Origin: Actinoplanes auranticolor
GTDB lineage: Bacteria > Actinomycetota > Actinomycetes > Mycobacteriales > Micromonosporaceae
DNA length: 64,000 nucleotides
Direction: 5' to 3'
NCBI RefSeq assembly: GCF_018332655.1
Contig: NZ_BOQL01000078.1
Span: 1-64,000, forward strand
Below, in pieces: positions 32,648 to 39,432 of the stretch (position 1 is its first letter; every line of letters begins with the position of its first letter). A model generated the notes under the pieces. The model had not been told where the DNA came from, did not search any database, and was given only the letters and a program-made list of their open reading frames with translations. The translations under genes were made by a program, and so were the position numbers.

Positions 32648-32965
32648 TCAGAGCGCGCTGCCGTCGGCGCCACCGTCGTGGCCGCCCGGGTTGGCGCCAC
32701 CGTCGGCCGGGCCCTCGCCCGCGCCGCCGTCCGCGCCGCCGTCGTGACCGGCCGGGTTCGCGCCGCCGTCCGCGGGGCCCTCGGCACCGGCGCCACCGTC
32801 GGCACCGCCGTCGTGACCGGCCGGGTTCGCGCCACCGTCGGCCGGGCCCTCGCCCGCGCCGCCGTCCGCGCCACCGTCGTGACCGTTGGCGTTGGCGCCG
32901 CCGTCGGCCACACCCTCGCCCGAAACGCCGCTGCCGCCGGTGATGTCGTCGTCGCTGAGTCGCAT
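32648..32965 (-). CDS. Gly/Ala/Asp/His repeat protein, RiPP-precursor-like
   Basis: 105 residues: a 16-residue leader MRLSDDDITGGSGVSG, then four repeats of 22 (one of 23) residues with consensus EGPADGGANPAGHDGGADGGAG. Every repeat keeps one His in GHDGG, one Asn in GAN and three or more Asp. Composition is almost only G, A, D, P, N, H, E, with no aromatic residue and no Cys or Lys, so it should be disordered and acidic. ATG 32963-32965 has AAGGAG 6 nt upstream, a strong translation signal. It lies 10 bp upstream of the JmjC oxygenase gene. It could be a peptide precursor or scaffold hydroxylated on His, Asn or Asp; this is inference. Confidence 0.75.
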   Translation of the reverse strand: MRLSDDDITGGSGVSGEGVADGGANANGHDGGADGGAGEGPADGGANPAGHDGGADGGAGAEGPADGGANPAGHDGGADGGAGEGPADGGANPGGHDGGADGSAL

Positions 32966-33068
32966 GGAAAGCTCCTTCGTGTCGCCCCGACGCTGGGGCA
33001 GGTGGAGATCTGCTCGTACCCTGCGTGGATCACGTCTAACCGGGCCCGGACGTGGGTAACACCACCGC

Positions 33069-33809
33069 GTGCTGGTGATGGGGACGTCCGGCTGGCAGTA
33101 CAAGGACTGGCGCGGTGAGGACCGGCTGTACCCGCCGAAGCTGCCGCAGCGGCTCTGGCTGGAGAAGTACGCCGAGTCCTTCGACACCGTCGAGGTCAAC
33201 AACGCCTTCTACCGGCTGCCGGAGCGCGACACCTTCGCCCAGTGGCGGGCGCGCACCCCGGACGACTTCGTGTTCGCGGTGAAGATGAGCCGCTACCTGA
33301 CCCACATCAAGCGGTTGCGGGAGCCCGCCGAGCCGGTGGCCCGGTTCCTCGGGCGGGCCGAGGCGCTCGGTGACAAGCTCGGCCCGGTGCTGCTGCAGCT
33401 CCCGCCCACGCTCAAGATCGATGTGGCGGCGCTCGACGAGACGCTGGGGCTGTTCCCCCGGAGCGTCAAGGTCGCCGTCGAGCCGCGGCACGACTCGTGG
33501 TGGACCGACGAGGTCCGTGACCTGCTGTGCCGGCACAACGCGGCGCTGAGCTGGGCCGATCGTAAGGGCCGGCCGGTGACCCCGCTGTGGGTCACCGCGG
33601 ACTTCGGCTATCTGCGGATGCACGAGGGGCGGGCGCAGCCGTGGCCGCGCTACGGGCGTACCTCGCTGGCGACCTGGGTGGACCGGCTGCCCGGCGTACC
33701 CACCTATGTCTTCTTCAACAACGACCCCGGCGGCGCGGCAGTCATCGACGCCGCCGCGATGGCCGCGCAGGCCCGCCGCCGCGGGATCAAGGTCACCCGG
33801 ACGCCGTAG
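33069..33809 (+). CDS. DUF72 family TIM-barrel protein (first copy)
   Basis: 246 residues of the DUF72/YecE family: GTSGWQYKDWRGEDRLYPPKLPQRLWLEKYAESFDTVEVNNAFYRLPERDTFAQWRARTPDDFVFAVKMSRYLTHIKRLRE, LGPVLLQLPPTLK, VAVEPRHDSWW, YLRMHEGR and YVFFNNDPGGAAVID. The fold is a TIM barrel with a phosphate-binding-like groove; the reaction is unknown. GTG 33069 is the annotated start, with an alternative ATG 33078; neither has a good Shine-Dalgarno sequence. It is divergent from the repeat-protein gene and followed 9 bp later by the class IV aminotransferase gene. Confidence 0.88.
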   Translation: MLVMGTSGWQYKDWRGEDRLYPPKLPQRLWLEKYAESFDTVEVNNAFYRLPERDTFAQWRARTPDDFVFAVKMSRYLTHIKRLREPAEPVARFLGRAEALGDKLGPVLLQLPPTLKIDVAALDETLGLFPRSVKVAVEPRHDSWWTDEVRDLLCRHNAALSWADRKGRPVTPLWVTADFGYLRMHEGRAQPWPRYGRTSLATWVDRLPGVPTYVFFNNDPGGAAVIDAAAMAAQARRRGIKVTRTP

Positions 33810-33818
33810 GTTGATGAG

Positions 33819-34607
33819 GTGTTGAACGTCGAGCTCAACGGGCGGGCGCCGGACCTGGCGCAGCTGCACCGGATCGCCACCGTGAACTACGGGCACTACA
33901 CCTGCATGCAGGTGCGCGATCTGCGGGTCCGCGGCCTGGCTCTGCACCTGGCCCGGCTGGCCGACGCCTCGGAGGAGCTCTTCGGCCACCGCATCGGGGT
34001 GGCGGAGGAACACCGGCTGCTCGGGCTCATCCGGCACGCCCTCGACGACGTCCGCGACGCCTCCGTACGGGTGACTTTCGTGCCAGGTTCCGAGGAGCCG
34101 GCCCCGCCGGACGTGCTCGTGTCGGTCTCCGAGCCGGCGCCGGAAGAGCCCCGCCCGCCGCTGCGGGTGCAGACGGTGCGCTACGAACGCGAGCTGCCCG
34201 AGCACAAGCACCGGGCGACGATGGGCCTGCACTACCGGCTCCGCGAGGCCCGCCTGGCCGGCTTCGACGACGCGCTCTTCGTGGGTCACGACGGCCGGGT
34301 CCGGGAGGGCACGTCGTGGAACGTGGCCTTCTGGGACGGCGCCCAGGTGGTGTGGCCGGACGCGCCGGTGCTCAAGGGCGTGACCATGGTGCTGCTGCAG
34401 ATCGCCCTGTCGATCAACGGCACGCCGTGGACCCTGCGGCCGATCGACGCGGAGGAGCTGAGTGGCTTCGCGGCGGCCGCGGCGGCCAACTCGCACCGCC
34501 CGGCGCAGCCGATCGCCAGCATCGACGAGCTCCCGCTCAAGGACGACGGCCAGCTCGCCGAGGCGCTGCAGACGGCGTGGCAGACGGTGCCCTGGGACGA
34601 GCTCTAG
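33819..34607 (+). CDS. Class IV PLP-dependent aminotransferase-fold enzyme
   Basis: A 262-residue member of the fold-type IV PLP family (branched-chain aminotransferase, D-amino-acid transaminase, aminodeoxychorismate lyase). The candidate Schiff-base lysine is in LPEHKHRATMGLHYRLREARLAGFDDALF. The PLP-contacting Glu is in VREGTSWNVAFWDG, and LKGVTMVLLQIAL closes the site. Sequence is too divergent to choose among the activities. It starts 9 bp after the DUF72 gene, and its stop overlaps the stop of the convergent second DUF72 gene. Confidence 0.85.
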   Translation: MLNVELNGRAPDLAQLHRIATVNYGHYTCMQVRDLRVRGLALHLARLADASEELFGHRIGVAEEHRLLGLIRHALDDVRDASVRVTFVPGSEEPAPPDVLVSVSEPAPEEPRPPLRVQTVRYERELPEHKHRATMGLHYRLREARLAGFDDALFVGHDGRVREGTSWNVAFWDGAQVVWPDAPVLKGVTMVLLQIALSINGTPWTLRPIDAEELSGFAAAAAANSHRPAQPIASIDELPLKDDGQLAEALQTAWQTVPWDEL

Positions 34608-35470
34608 TCGAGCAGCTCGATCAGCTGGGTGGCGTTGCGCTGGGCGTAGTCGCCCGCGCAGTTGTTCATCAGGACGTGGGTCTGCTGCGCCTCGTCGGCC
34701 AGGGCGCGCAGCTTCGGCGCCCACTCCCGCAGCTCCTTCTCGGAGTAGCGGTAGCCGAACTTCTCGTGGATGTCCTTGCTGGTCCACTTGTCGCTGTGGC
34801 CGTGGAAGCGCACCACGGCCAGGTCGGCGGTCGCGGCCATCAGCGGCGGCACCGAGGACTTGTGGCCCTGCGGCATGTCGACGCAGACCAGCGGCAGCTC
34901 ATGGCGGCGCAGGAAACTCAGGGTCTCCTCGGCGTTGTCGCCGTCGAACCAGGAGGCGTTGCGGAACTCGAAGACCGGCCGCAGCGGCTTGCACCGGGCG
35001 GCGACCTCGCGCAGATAGTCCTTGTTGTCGCGGCGGATGCCCCACCACGGCGGGAACTGGAACAGCAGCGCGCCCAGCTTGCCCGCCTCGACCAGGGGAT
35101 CCAGGGCGCTCAGGAAGCGGGTCCAGATCTCCTCGTACGTCTGCGGCGGCACGTCGCCGGGGTAGACGTTCTTCTTGTCCGTCTCCGGGCGCAGATCCTT
35201 GTAGATCGCGGACACCTTGGTGGGGTGGCCGGTCAGCATGCTGAACGCCTTGATGTTGAACGTGAAGCCGTCCGGGGTGCGTTCGGCCCACAGCCTGGTC
35301 GTCTGCTCGGCCGGCGGCCCGTAGTACGTTGCGTCGACCTCGACGATCGGGAACTGCTTGGCGTAGTACCCCAGCCGCTTCTCCGGGGTGTTCGCCGTCT
35401 GCGGATACCAGCCCGACTCGAGCAGTGTCTTGTCGGTCCACGAAGCGGTGCCGACGCGGATCTCGCCCAT
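34604..35470 (-). CDS. DUF72 family TIM-barrel protein (second copy)
   Basis: About 288 residues, also DUF72: VGTASWTDKTLLESGWYPQTANTPEKRLGYYAKQFPIVEVDATYYGPPAEQTTRLWAERTPDGFTFNIKAFSMLTGHPT, LGALLFQFPPWWG, PVFEFRNASWF, AVVRFHGH and HVLMNNCAGDYAQRNATQL. It is a different subfamily from the copy 800 bp away (longer, with an extra YPGDVPPQTYEEIWTRFLSAL region). ATG 35470 or GTG 35473 can start it. Its 3' end overlaps the aminotransferase gene by 4 bp on the opposite strand. Confidence 0.88.
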   Translation of the reverse strand: MGEIRVGTASWTDKTLLESGWYPQTANTPEKRLGYYAKQFPIVEVDATYYGPPAEQTTRLWAERTPDGFTFNIKAFSMLTGHPTKVSAIYKDLRPETDKKNVYPGDVPPQTYEEIWTRFLSALDPLVEAGKLGALLFQFPPWWGIRRDNKDYLREVAARCKPLRPVFEFRNASWFDGDNAEETLSFLRRHELPLVCVDMPQGHKSSVPPLMAATADLAVVRFHGHSDKWTSKDIHEKFGYRYSEKELREWAPKLRALADEAQQTHVLMNNCAGDYAQRNATQLIELLD

Positions 35471-35543
35471 CACGACAAGCTATCCCCGATACGGCCGGTC
35501 CGCCGCCCGGCTGCGGGCGACGGACCGGATCAAGCCGCTGTGG

Positions 35544-35966
35544 TCAGCCCGCGCGCCGTTCGCGGTTGGACTTGCAGGCCACGCACGAGGTCGCCGACGG
35601 GAAGACGGCGAGCCGCTCCACCGGGATCGGCTTCGAGCAGCCCTCGCAGTTGCCGTACGTGCCGTCCTCCAGGCGCTGCATGGCGTGTTCCGCCTGCGTC
35701 CGCCGGTCGAGCAGAGTGCGGATGAGCGACGACGCCGCGTCGCGTTCCGCGGTCTTGGATCCGCTGTCGGCCTGGTCGTCACCGGCGGCGTCGCCGATCT
35801 CGACGAGCCGCAGCTTCTGGTTCTCGGCGACGGCTTCCTCGTACTCGGCCGTCAGATCGTCGAACCGGGCCCGCAGCAATTCGCGGATCTGGTCGAGCTC
35901 ATCGCTGGAGCGACCCTTGGCGGTGTCGGCACCTTTACCCGTGATGACCGCACTGTTGACGAGCAT
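35544..35966 (-). CDS. TraR/DksA-family zinc-finger protein
   Basis: A 140-residue protein. An N-terminal coiled coil (SSDELDQIRELLRARFDDLTAEYEEAVAENQKLRLVEIGDAAGDDQADSGSKTAERDAASSLIRTLLDRRTQAEHAMQRLEDGTYGNC) is followed by a DksA zinc finger C-x2-C-x17-C-x2-C (CEGCSKPIPVERLAVFPSATSCVACK). DksA proteins enter the RNA polymerase secondary channel, and related short forms are common in actinobacteria. ATG 35964-35966 with GGGGAG upstream is chosen; the 5' extension to 36128 looks non-coding. The 220-bp gap before it carries its promoter; I see no other gene there. Confidence 0.9.
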   Translation of the reverse strand: MLVNSAVITGKGADTAKGRSSDELDQIRELLRARFDDLTAEYEEAVAENQKLRLVEIGDAAGDDQADSGSKTAERDAASSLIRTLLDRRTQAEHAMQRLEDGTYGNCEGCSKPIPVERLAVFPSATSCVACKSNRERRAG

Positions 35967-36186
35967 GTGCTCCCCCTGCCCTTCCCTCTGCCCCTGCCGG
36001 TGGACGTCCCCCGCGCCGGCCCTTGGCGTCGCACCGTGGAGCCCGCTGATACCCACCGCCGAAGATCCCAAACGGGACCCTCGCAAAAAAGTAACCGCAG
36101 CATAACTGTCAGTGCACGTCACCGCCACGGACTGGGCGATCCAGCTTTCGCGTCGCAGCTCAGCGGGGGTGTGACGAGCGATTCAT

Positions 36187-36816
36187 TCATGATCCGAGGA
36201 CCACGGCCGGGCGCCGCGGGTCGTCGAGCCGGACCACGACATCGGCGAAGGCGGCAGGGTCGACCTCGTCGCCGTAGCGGGCGAACGCGGGCAGCGTCCA
36301 GTGCTGCTCCGGCCCGGTGCGCCGCTGCAGCGCCGCCGCTGAGAGATGCAGGTGGACGGTGACGTCGAAGGGCAGTCCGGAGCCGAGCAGCAGGGGGCCG
36401 CTGACGATCACCACGGCGTCCGGGGCGAGCTCCCGGTAGGGCTCGCGGGTGGCGCGGTCGGTGCGGGCGTCCCACAGCCTGGTCACGACGCGCCCGCTGC
36501 CGCCCGGGCCGGCCGGGTCGAGGACCTCGCGGCGCAGCCCGGCCTCGTCGAGCCAGCCGAGGTAGAACGAGTCGGGGTTGGTCCGGCCGAACTCCAAGCG
36601 CACCGAGGCGGGCCGCAGGAAGTCGTCGGTGCGTACGCGGACGGCCGGGCGGCCCCGGGCCCGCAGCGGATCGACGAGGGCGTCGGCCAGTGCCGCGGGG
36701 TCGGCGGCGTCGGCGCCGTCGATCGCGACCCGCAGCCGGCCGTCGGCCGCCGTGCCGGCCAGCCGGTCGGCCAGCTCGTCGACCAGGATCTCGATCGACA
36801 CCGGACGCACCCGCAC
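36187..36816 (-). CDS. Uridine-kinase-like protein with degenerate P-loop
   Basis: 209 residues that follow the actinobacterial uridine kinase-like/P-loop protein pattern: start VSIEILVDELADRL, then LRVAIDGADAADPAALADALVDPLRARGRPAVRVRTDDFLRPASVRLEFGRTNPDSFYLGWLDEAGLRREVLDPAGPGGSGRVVTRLWDARTDRATREPY, then VVIVSGPLLLGSGLPFDVTVHLHLS. The Walker A that should read GxxGSGKT is IDGADAADP, without the Gly-Lys-Ser/Thr, so ATP binding is doubtful. The rest of the scaffold is intact, suggesting a non-catalytic or altered role. GTG 36814-36816 is the start. Confidence 0.75.
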   Translation of the reverse strand: MRVRPVSIEILVDELADRLAGTAADGRLRVAIDGADAADPAALADALVDPLRARGRPAVRVRTDDFLRPASVRLEFGRTNPDSFYLGWLDEAGLRREVLDPAGPGGSGRVVTRLWDARTDRATREPYRELAPDAVVIVSGPLLLGSGLPFDVTVHLHLSAAALQRRTGPEQHWTLPAFARYGDEVDPAAFADVVVRLDDPRRPAVVLGS

Positions 36817-36836
36817 CCGGCCACTCTAGCCGGGCC

Positions 36837-37418
36837 CTAGTCGTGCGGCAGGACCACGATCCGGGCCTCGTCGGCCAGCCGGTAGCCGACTCCGTAGACG
36901 GTGGTGATCAGGGGCAGCTGGGTGCCCATCTTGACCCGCAGGCGGCGCACGTGCACGTCGACTGTGCGCTCGCCGGTGTGCTCGTAGCCCCAGACCGCGT
37001 TGAGCAGCTGGGTGCGGCTGAACACCCGGCGCGGGTGGTCGGCCAGGAACAGCAGCAGGTCGAACTCGAGCCGGGTCAGCGGGAGCAGCTCGCCGTCGAC
37101 CAGCACCTGGCGCGACGCCGTCAGCAGCCGCACCTCGACGGTGCCGTCGTGCTGGACGACGGGCTCCGGCTCGGCGACCCGCTCGGCCCTCGGCGGCTCG
37201 ACGGCCACGGAGCCCTGTCCGGCCTCGACCAGCTCACGGACGGCCTCGATGAGCCGGTGCGCCTGCGGCGGCAGCGTGTCACCGGTCAGCGGGATGTTGA
37301 GCGTGATGGTGAGGGCGGCGGGAGGCACGGGCGCGGGGGCGACGCGGCGGATCGCGGCCAGCCGGCCCGACCCCTTCGCATGTCGTCCCGTGCGTGCCGA
37401 CAGGGCGGTGACCGCCAT
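36837..37418 (-). CDS. Orphan OmpR/PhoB-type winged-helix regulator
   Basis: A 193-residue protein whose C-terminal ~95 residues are an OmpR/PhoB winged helix: EVRLLTASRQVLVDGELLPLTRLEFDLLLFLADHPRRVFSRTQLLNAVWGYEHTGERTVDVHVRRLRVKMGTQLPLITTVYGVGYRL. There is no receiver domain. Instead the N-terminal half is a basic then Pro/Glu-rich region with ALTITLNIPLTGDTLPPQAHRLIEAVRELVEAG. Control therefore cannot be classical phosphorylation. ATG 37418 has AGGAGG about 5 nt upstream. A long AT-rich region precedes it. Confidence 0.88.
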   Translation of the reverse strand: MAVTALSARTGRHAKGSGRLAAIRRVAPAPVPPAALTITLNIPLTGDTLPPQAHRLIEAVRELVEAGQGSVAVEPPRAERVAEPEPVVQHDGTVEVRLLTASRQVLVDGELLPLTRLEFDLLLFLADHPRRVFSRTQLLNAVWGYEHTGERTVDVHVRRLRVKMGTQLPLITTVYGVGYRLADEARIVVLPHD

Positions 37419-37669
37419 GAATCCTCCTGCGTCGAAGAATGAAAACGACGCACCCGACAACGGGCGCGAATTAATGCACGCTTAAACCGCGGTCGATATT
37501 TCCGGCCACGCGGTTGCCGGGTCAAGGTAGCATCCACACTGTGGGAAACTCGTTCCATAACCGTTGGATGCATCGTGTTTTCCCGCACTCGGAATGCGAT
37601 TACCATCGCTGCGGTTAACGGCGGGCGTCCGTTTGTCTTCGGTGACAAATAAAGCGGGACGGCAGCCGA
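37419..37669 (-). promoter_or_regulatory. AT-rich promoter region of the orphan winged-helix gene
   Basis: 251 bp with far more A/T than the genome average (for example gcgcgaattaatgcacgcttaaaccg, ggtgacaaataaagc). No credible ORF. It contains a spaced inverted motif GGGAAA...TTTTCCC around 37542-37585. It most likely holds the promoter and operators of the orphan regulator gene. Confidence 0.45.
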
Positions 37670-38047
37670 TCAGAGCGCCGGCGGCGGCAGGCGCCAGCCC
37701 GGAAGCGAGGGCCAGCGTACGGTCAGCACCACCGTCTCCACGTCCCCGGCCTGCCAGGAGTGGTCCTGACCGGGGCCCCAGACGACGTAATCGCCGGGCT
37801 CGCGCAGCAGCACCGTACGATCACGCAACTCGATGTCGAAAGATCCACGGATCAGCACCAGCAGTGCCGTACGGACCTCACCGGTGGCCCACGCCACGCG
37901 CCGGTCGCCGGGCGGGTGCACGCCCCACTTCACCTCGACGTCGACGCTGTGCAACAGCTCACCCTTGGGCATGAAATGGCCGAGCAGCCAGCCCTGGTTG
38001 GCCGCGCCGTCCGGCCCGGCCCGGCCCACGTAGACGCCGTCGTGCAC
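37670..38047 (-). CDS. Small cupin-domain protein
   Basis: A 125-residue single cupin: GELLHSVDVEVKWGVHPPGDRRVAWATGEVRTALLVLIRGSFDIELRDRTVLLREPGDYVVWGPGQDHSWQAGDVETVVLTVRWPS. The first cupin motif is degenerate (G-x5-P-x4) and the second supplies GxxDHSW, so metal ligation is only partial. Function is unknown; it could be a sensor or a sugar/small-molecule-binding protein. GTG 38045-38047 starts it. It is divergent from the ankyrin gene with a perfect hexamer inverted repeat between. Confidence 0.8.
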   Translation of the reverse strand: MHDGVYVGRAGPDGAANQGWLLGHFMPKGELLHSVDVEVKWGVHPPGDRRVAWATGEVRTALLVLIRGSFDIELRDRTVLLREPGDYVVWGPGQDHSWQAGDVETVVLTVRWPSLPGWRLPPPAL

Positions 38048-38061
38048 CGCTCACCCCCGGA

Positions 38062-38080
38062 TAATGTGCGTGAGACATTA
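38062..38080. promoter_or_regulatory. Inverted repeat TAATGT-N7-ACATTA
   Basis: TAATGT (38062-38067) and ACATTA (38075-38080) form a perfect 6-bp inverted repeat with a 7-bp spacer in the 52-bp gap between the divergent cupin and ankyrin genes. Its position suits a regulator site or overlapping -10 elements. Confidence 0.45.
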
Positions 38081-38099
38081 GCACCGTAGGCTGGCCGGC

Positions 38100-38492
38100 A
38101 TGCCCGAGGAATTGGATGCCGAAACGATCGCCTTCGCGCACCGCATGTTCGACCTCGCGCGCTCCGGCTCGACCGAGGAGCTCTCCGGTCAGGTGGCCCA
38201 CGGACTGCCGGCCAACCTGACCAACGACAAGGGTGACACGCTGCTGATTCTCGCGGCGTACCACAACCATCCGCCGACCGTCGCCATGCTGCTCGAGCGC
38301 GGCGCCGATCCGGCCCGGGTCAACGACCGCGGGCAGACCGCGCTGGCGGCCGCGGTCTTCCGCAAGAACGCCGAGAGTGTCCGGGCGCTGCTCGCCGCGG
38401 GGGCCGACCCCGCGGCCGGGAGCCCGTCGGCGATCGAGACGGCGGAGTTCTTCGAGCTGCCGGAGATGGCCGCACTGCTACGGGGAGAATGA
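38100..38492 (+). CDS. Ankyrin-repeat protein
   Basis: 130 residues: an N-terminal helix (MPEELDAETIAFAHRMFDLARSGSTEELSGQVAHG), then about three ankyrin repeats: LPANLTNDKGDTLLILAAYHNHPPTVAMLLERGADPARVNDRGQTALAAAVFRKNAESVRALLAAGADP. It is a cytosolic protein-binding scaffold. ATG 38100 is used. The stop overlaps an upstream alternative ATG of the DUF3500 gene, so the two are one operon. Confidence 0.92.
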   Translation: MPEELDAETIAFAHRMFDLARSGSTEELSGQVAHGLPANLTNDKGDTLLILAAYHNHPPTVAMLLERGADPARVNDRGQTALAAAVFRKNAESVRALLAAGADPAAGSPSAIETAEFFELPEMAALLRGE

Positions 38493-38494
38493 TC

Positions 38495-39421
38495 ATGACG
38501 CTCGCCGTCGACATGCGCGAGGCGGCCGCCGCTCTGCTCGCGACCACCGAGGGCGCGCGGGCCGCTGCCGCCTTCGACGACGACCGGGCGCGCCGCTGGA
38601 TCGAATACCGGCCCCGGCCGCGGCCCGGGCTCAGCCTGGTCGACCTCGGGGTCGGCGCCCGCAAGGCCGCGCACCGGCTGCTCGCCACCGCCCTGAGCCC
38701 GCCGGCGTACGCCCAGGCGATGGCGGTGCTGGCGCTGGAAGAGGTCCTCGACCGCCAGGAGGGCTGGGCCCGCGGACGGCACAGCGAGGACTACCGGGTG
38801 ATCGTCTTCGGCGCGCCCGGCGACGACGAGTGGGGCTGGCGCTTCGAGGGCCATCACCTGTCGGTGAGCATGACCGTGGCCGGCGACCGGGTCTCCCCCG
38901 CCCCGGTGTTCCTGGGCGCGAACCCGGCCCGGGTGCAGACCCTCGGCCGTACGGTGCTGCGGCCGCTGGCCATCGAGGAGGACCTCGGCCACGAGCTGCT
39001 GCGGTCACTGCCCGCGGCGGCGCGCAGCCGGGCGGTGGTGGCCGACGAGGCCCCGTCCGACATCCGCTCGGCCACCCGGCCGGACAGCACCCGCCTGTCC
39101 CCCGCCGGGATCGCCCGCACCGACCTGCGGCCCGGCGAGCGGGCCCTGCTCGACCAGCTCGTCGCGGTGCACCTGGGCCGGCTGCCGGACGAGCTGGCGG
39201 CGGCCCTCGACCCGGCCGGGGGCGACGTGCACTTCGCCTGGGAGGGGCGGCCCGGCCCGGGCACCCGGCACTACTACCGGATCCAGGCCGACGACCTGCT
39301 CATCGAGTTCGACAACACCAGTAACGACGGCAACCACGCGCACAGCGTGCTGCGGCGCCCGCACGGCGAATTCGGCGGCGACATCCTCGCCGCCCACCGC
39401 GCGGACGTCCCGCACGTCTGA
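38495..39421 (+). CDS. DUF3500 family protein
   Basis: 308 residues of the DUF3500 family. Landmarks: AQAMAVLALEEVLDRQEGWARGRHSEDYRVIVFGAPGDDEWGWRFEGHHLSVSMTVAGDRVSPAPVFLGANPARV, and at the end HFAWEGRPGPGTRHYYRIQADDLLIEFDNTSNDGNHAHSVLRRPHGEFGGD. The conserved GHH and the final NHAHSV histidines could bind a metal; function is not established. ATG 38495 is chosen over 38489 because GGGGAG is 7 nt before it. It is co-transcribed with the ankyrin gene. Confidence 0.87.
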   Translation: MTLAVDMREAAAALLATTEGARAAAAFDDDRARRWIEYRPRPRPGLSLVDLGVGARKAAHRLLATALSPPAYAQAMAVLALEEVLDRQEGWARGRHSEDYRVIVFGAPGDDEWGWRFEGHHLSVSMTVAGDRVSPAPVFLGANPARVQTLGRTVLRPLAIEEDLGHELLRSLPAAARSRAVVADEAPSDIRSATRPDSTRLSPAGIARTDLRPGERALLDQLVAVHLGRLPDELAAALDPAGGDVHFAWEGRPGPGTRHYYRIQADDLLIEFDNTSNDGNHAHSVLRRPHGEFGGDILAAHRADVPHV

Positions 39422-39432
39422 GCAAACGCGGT

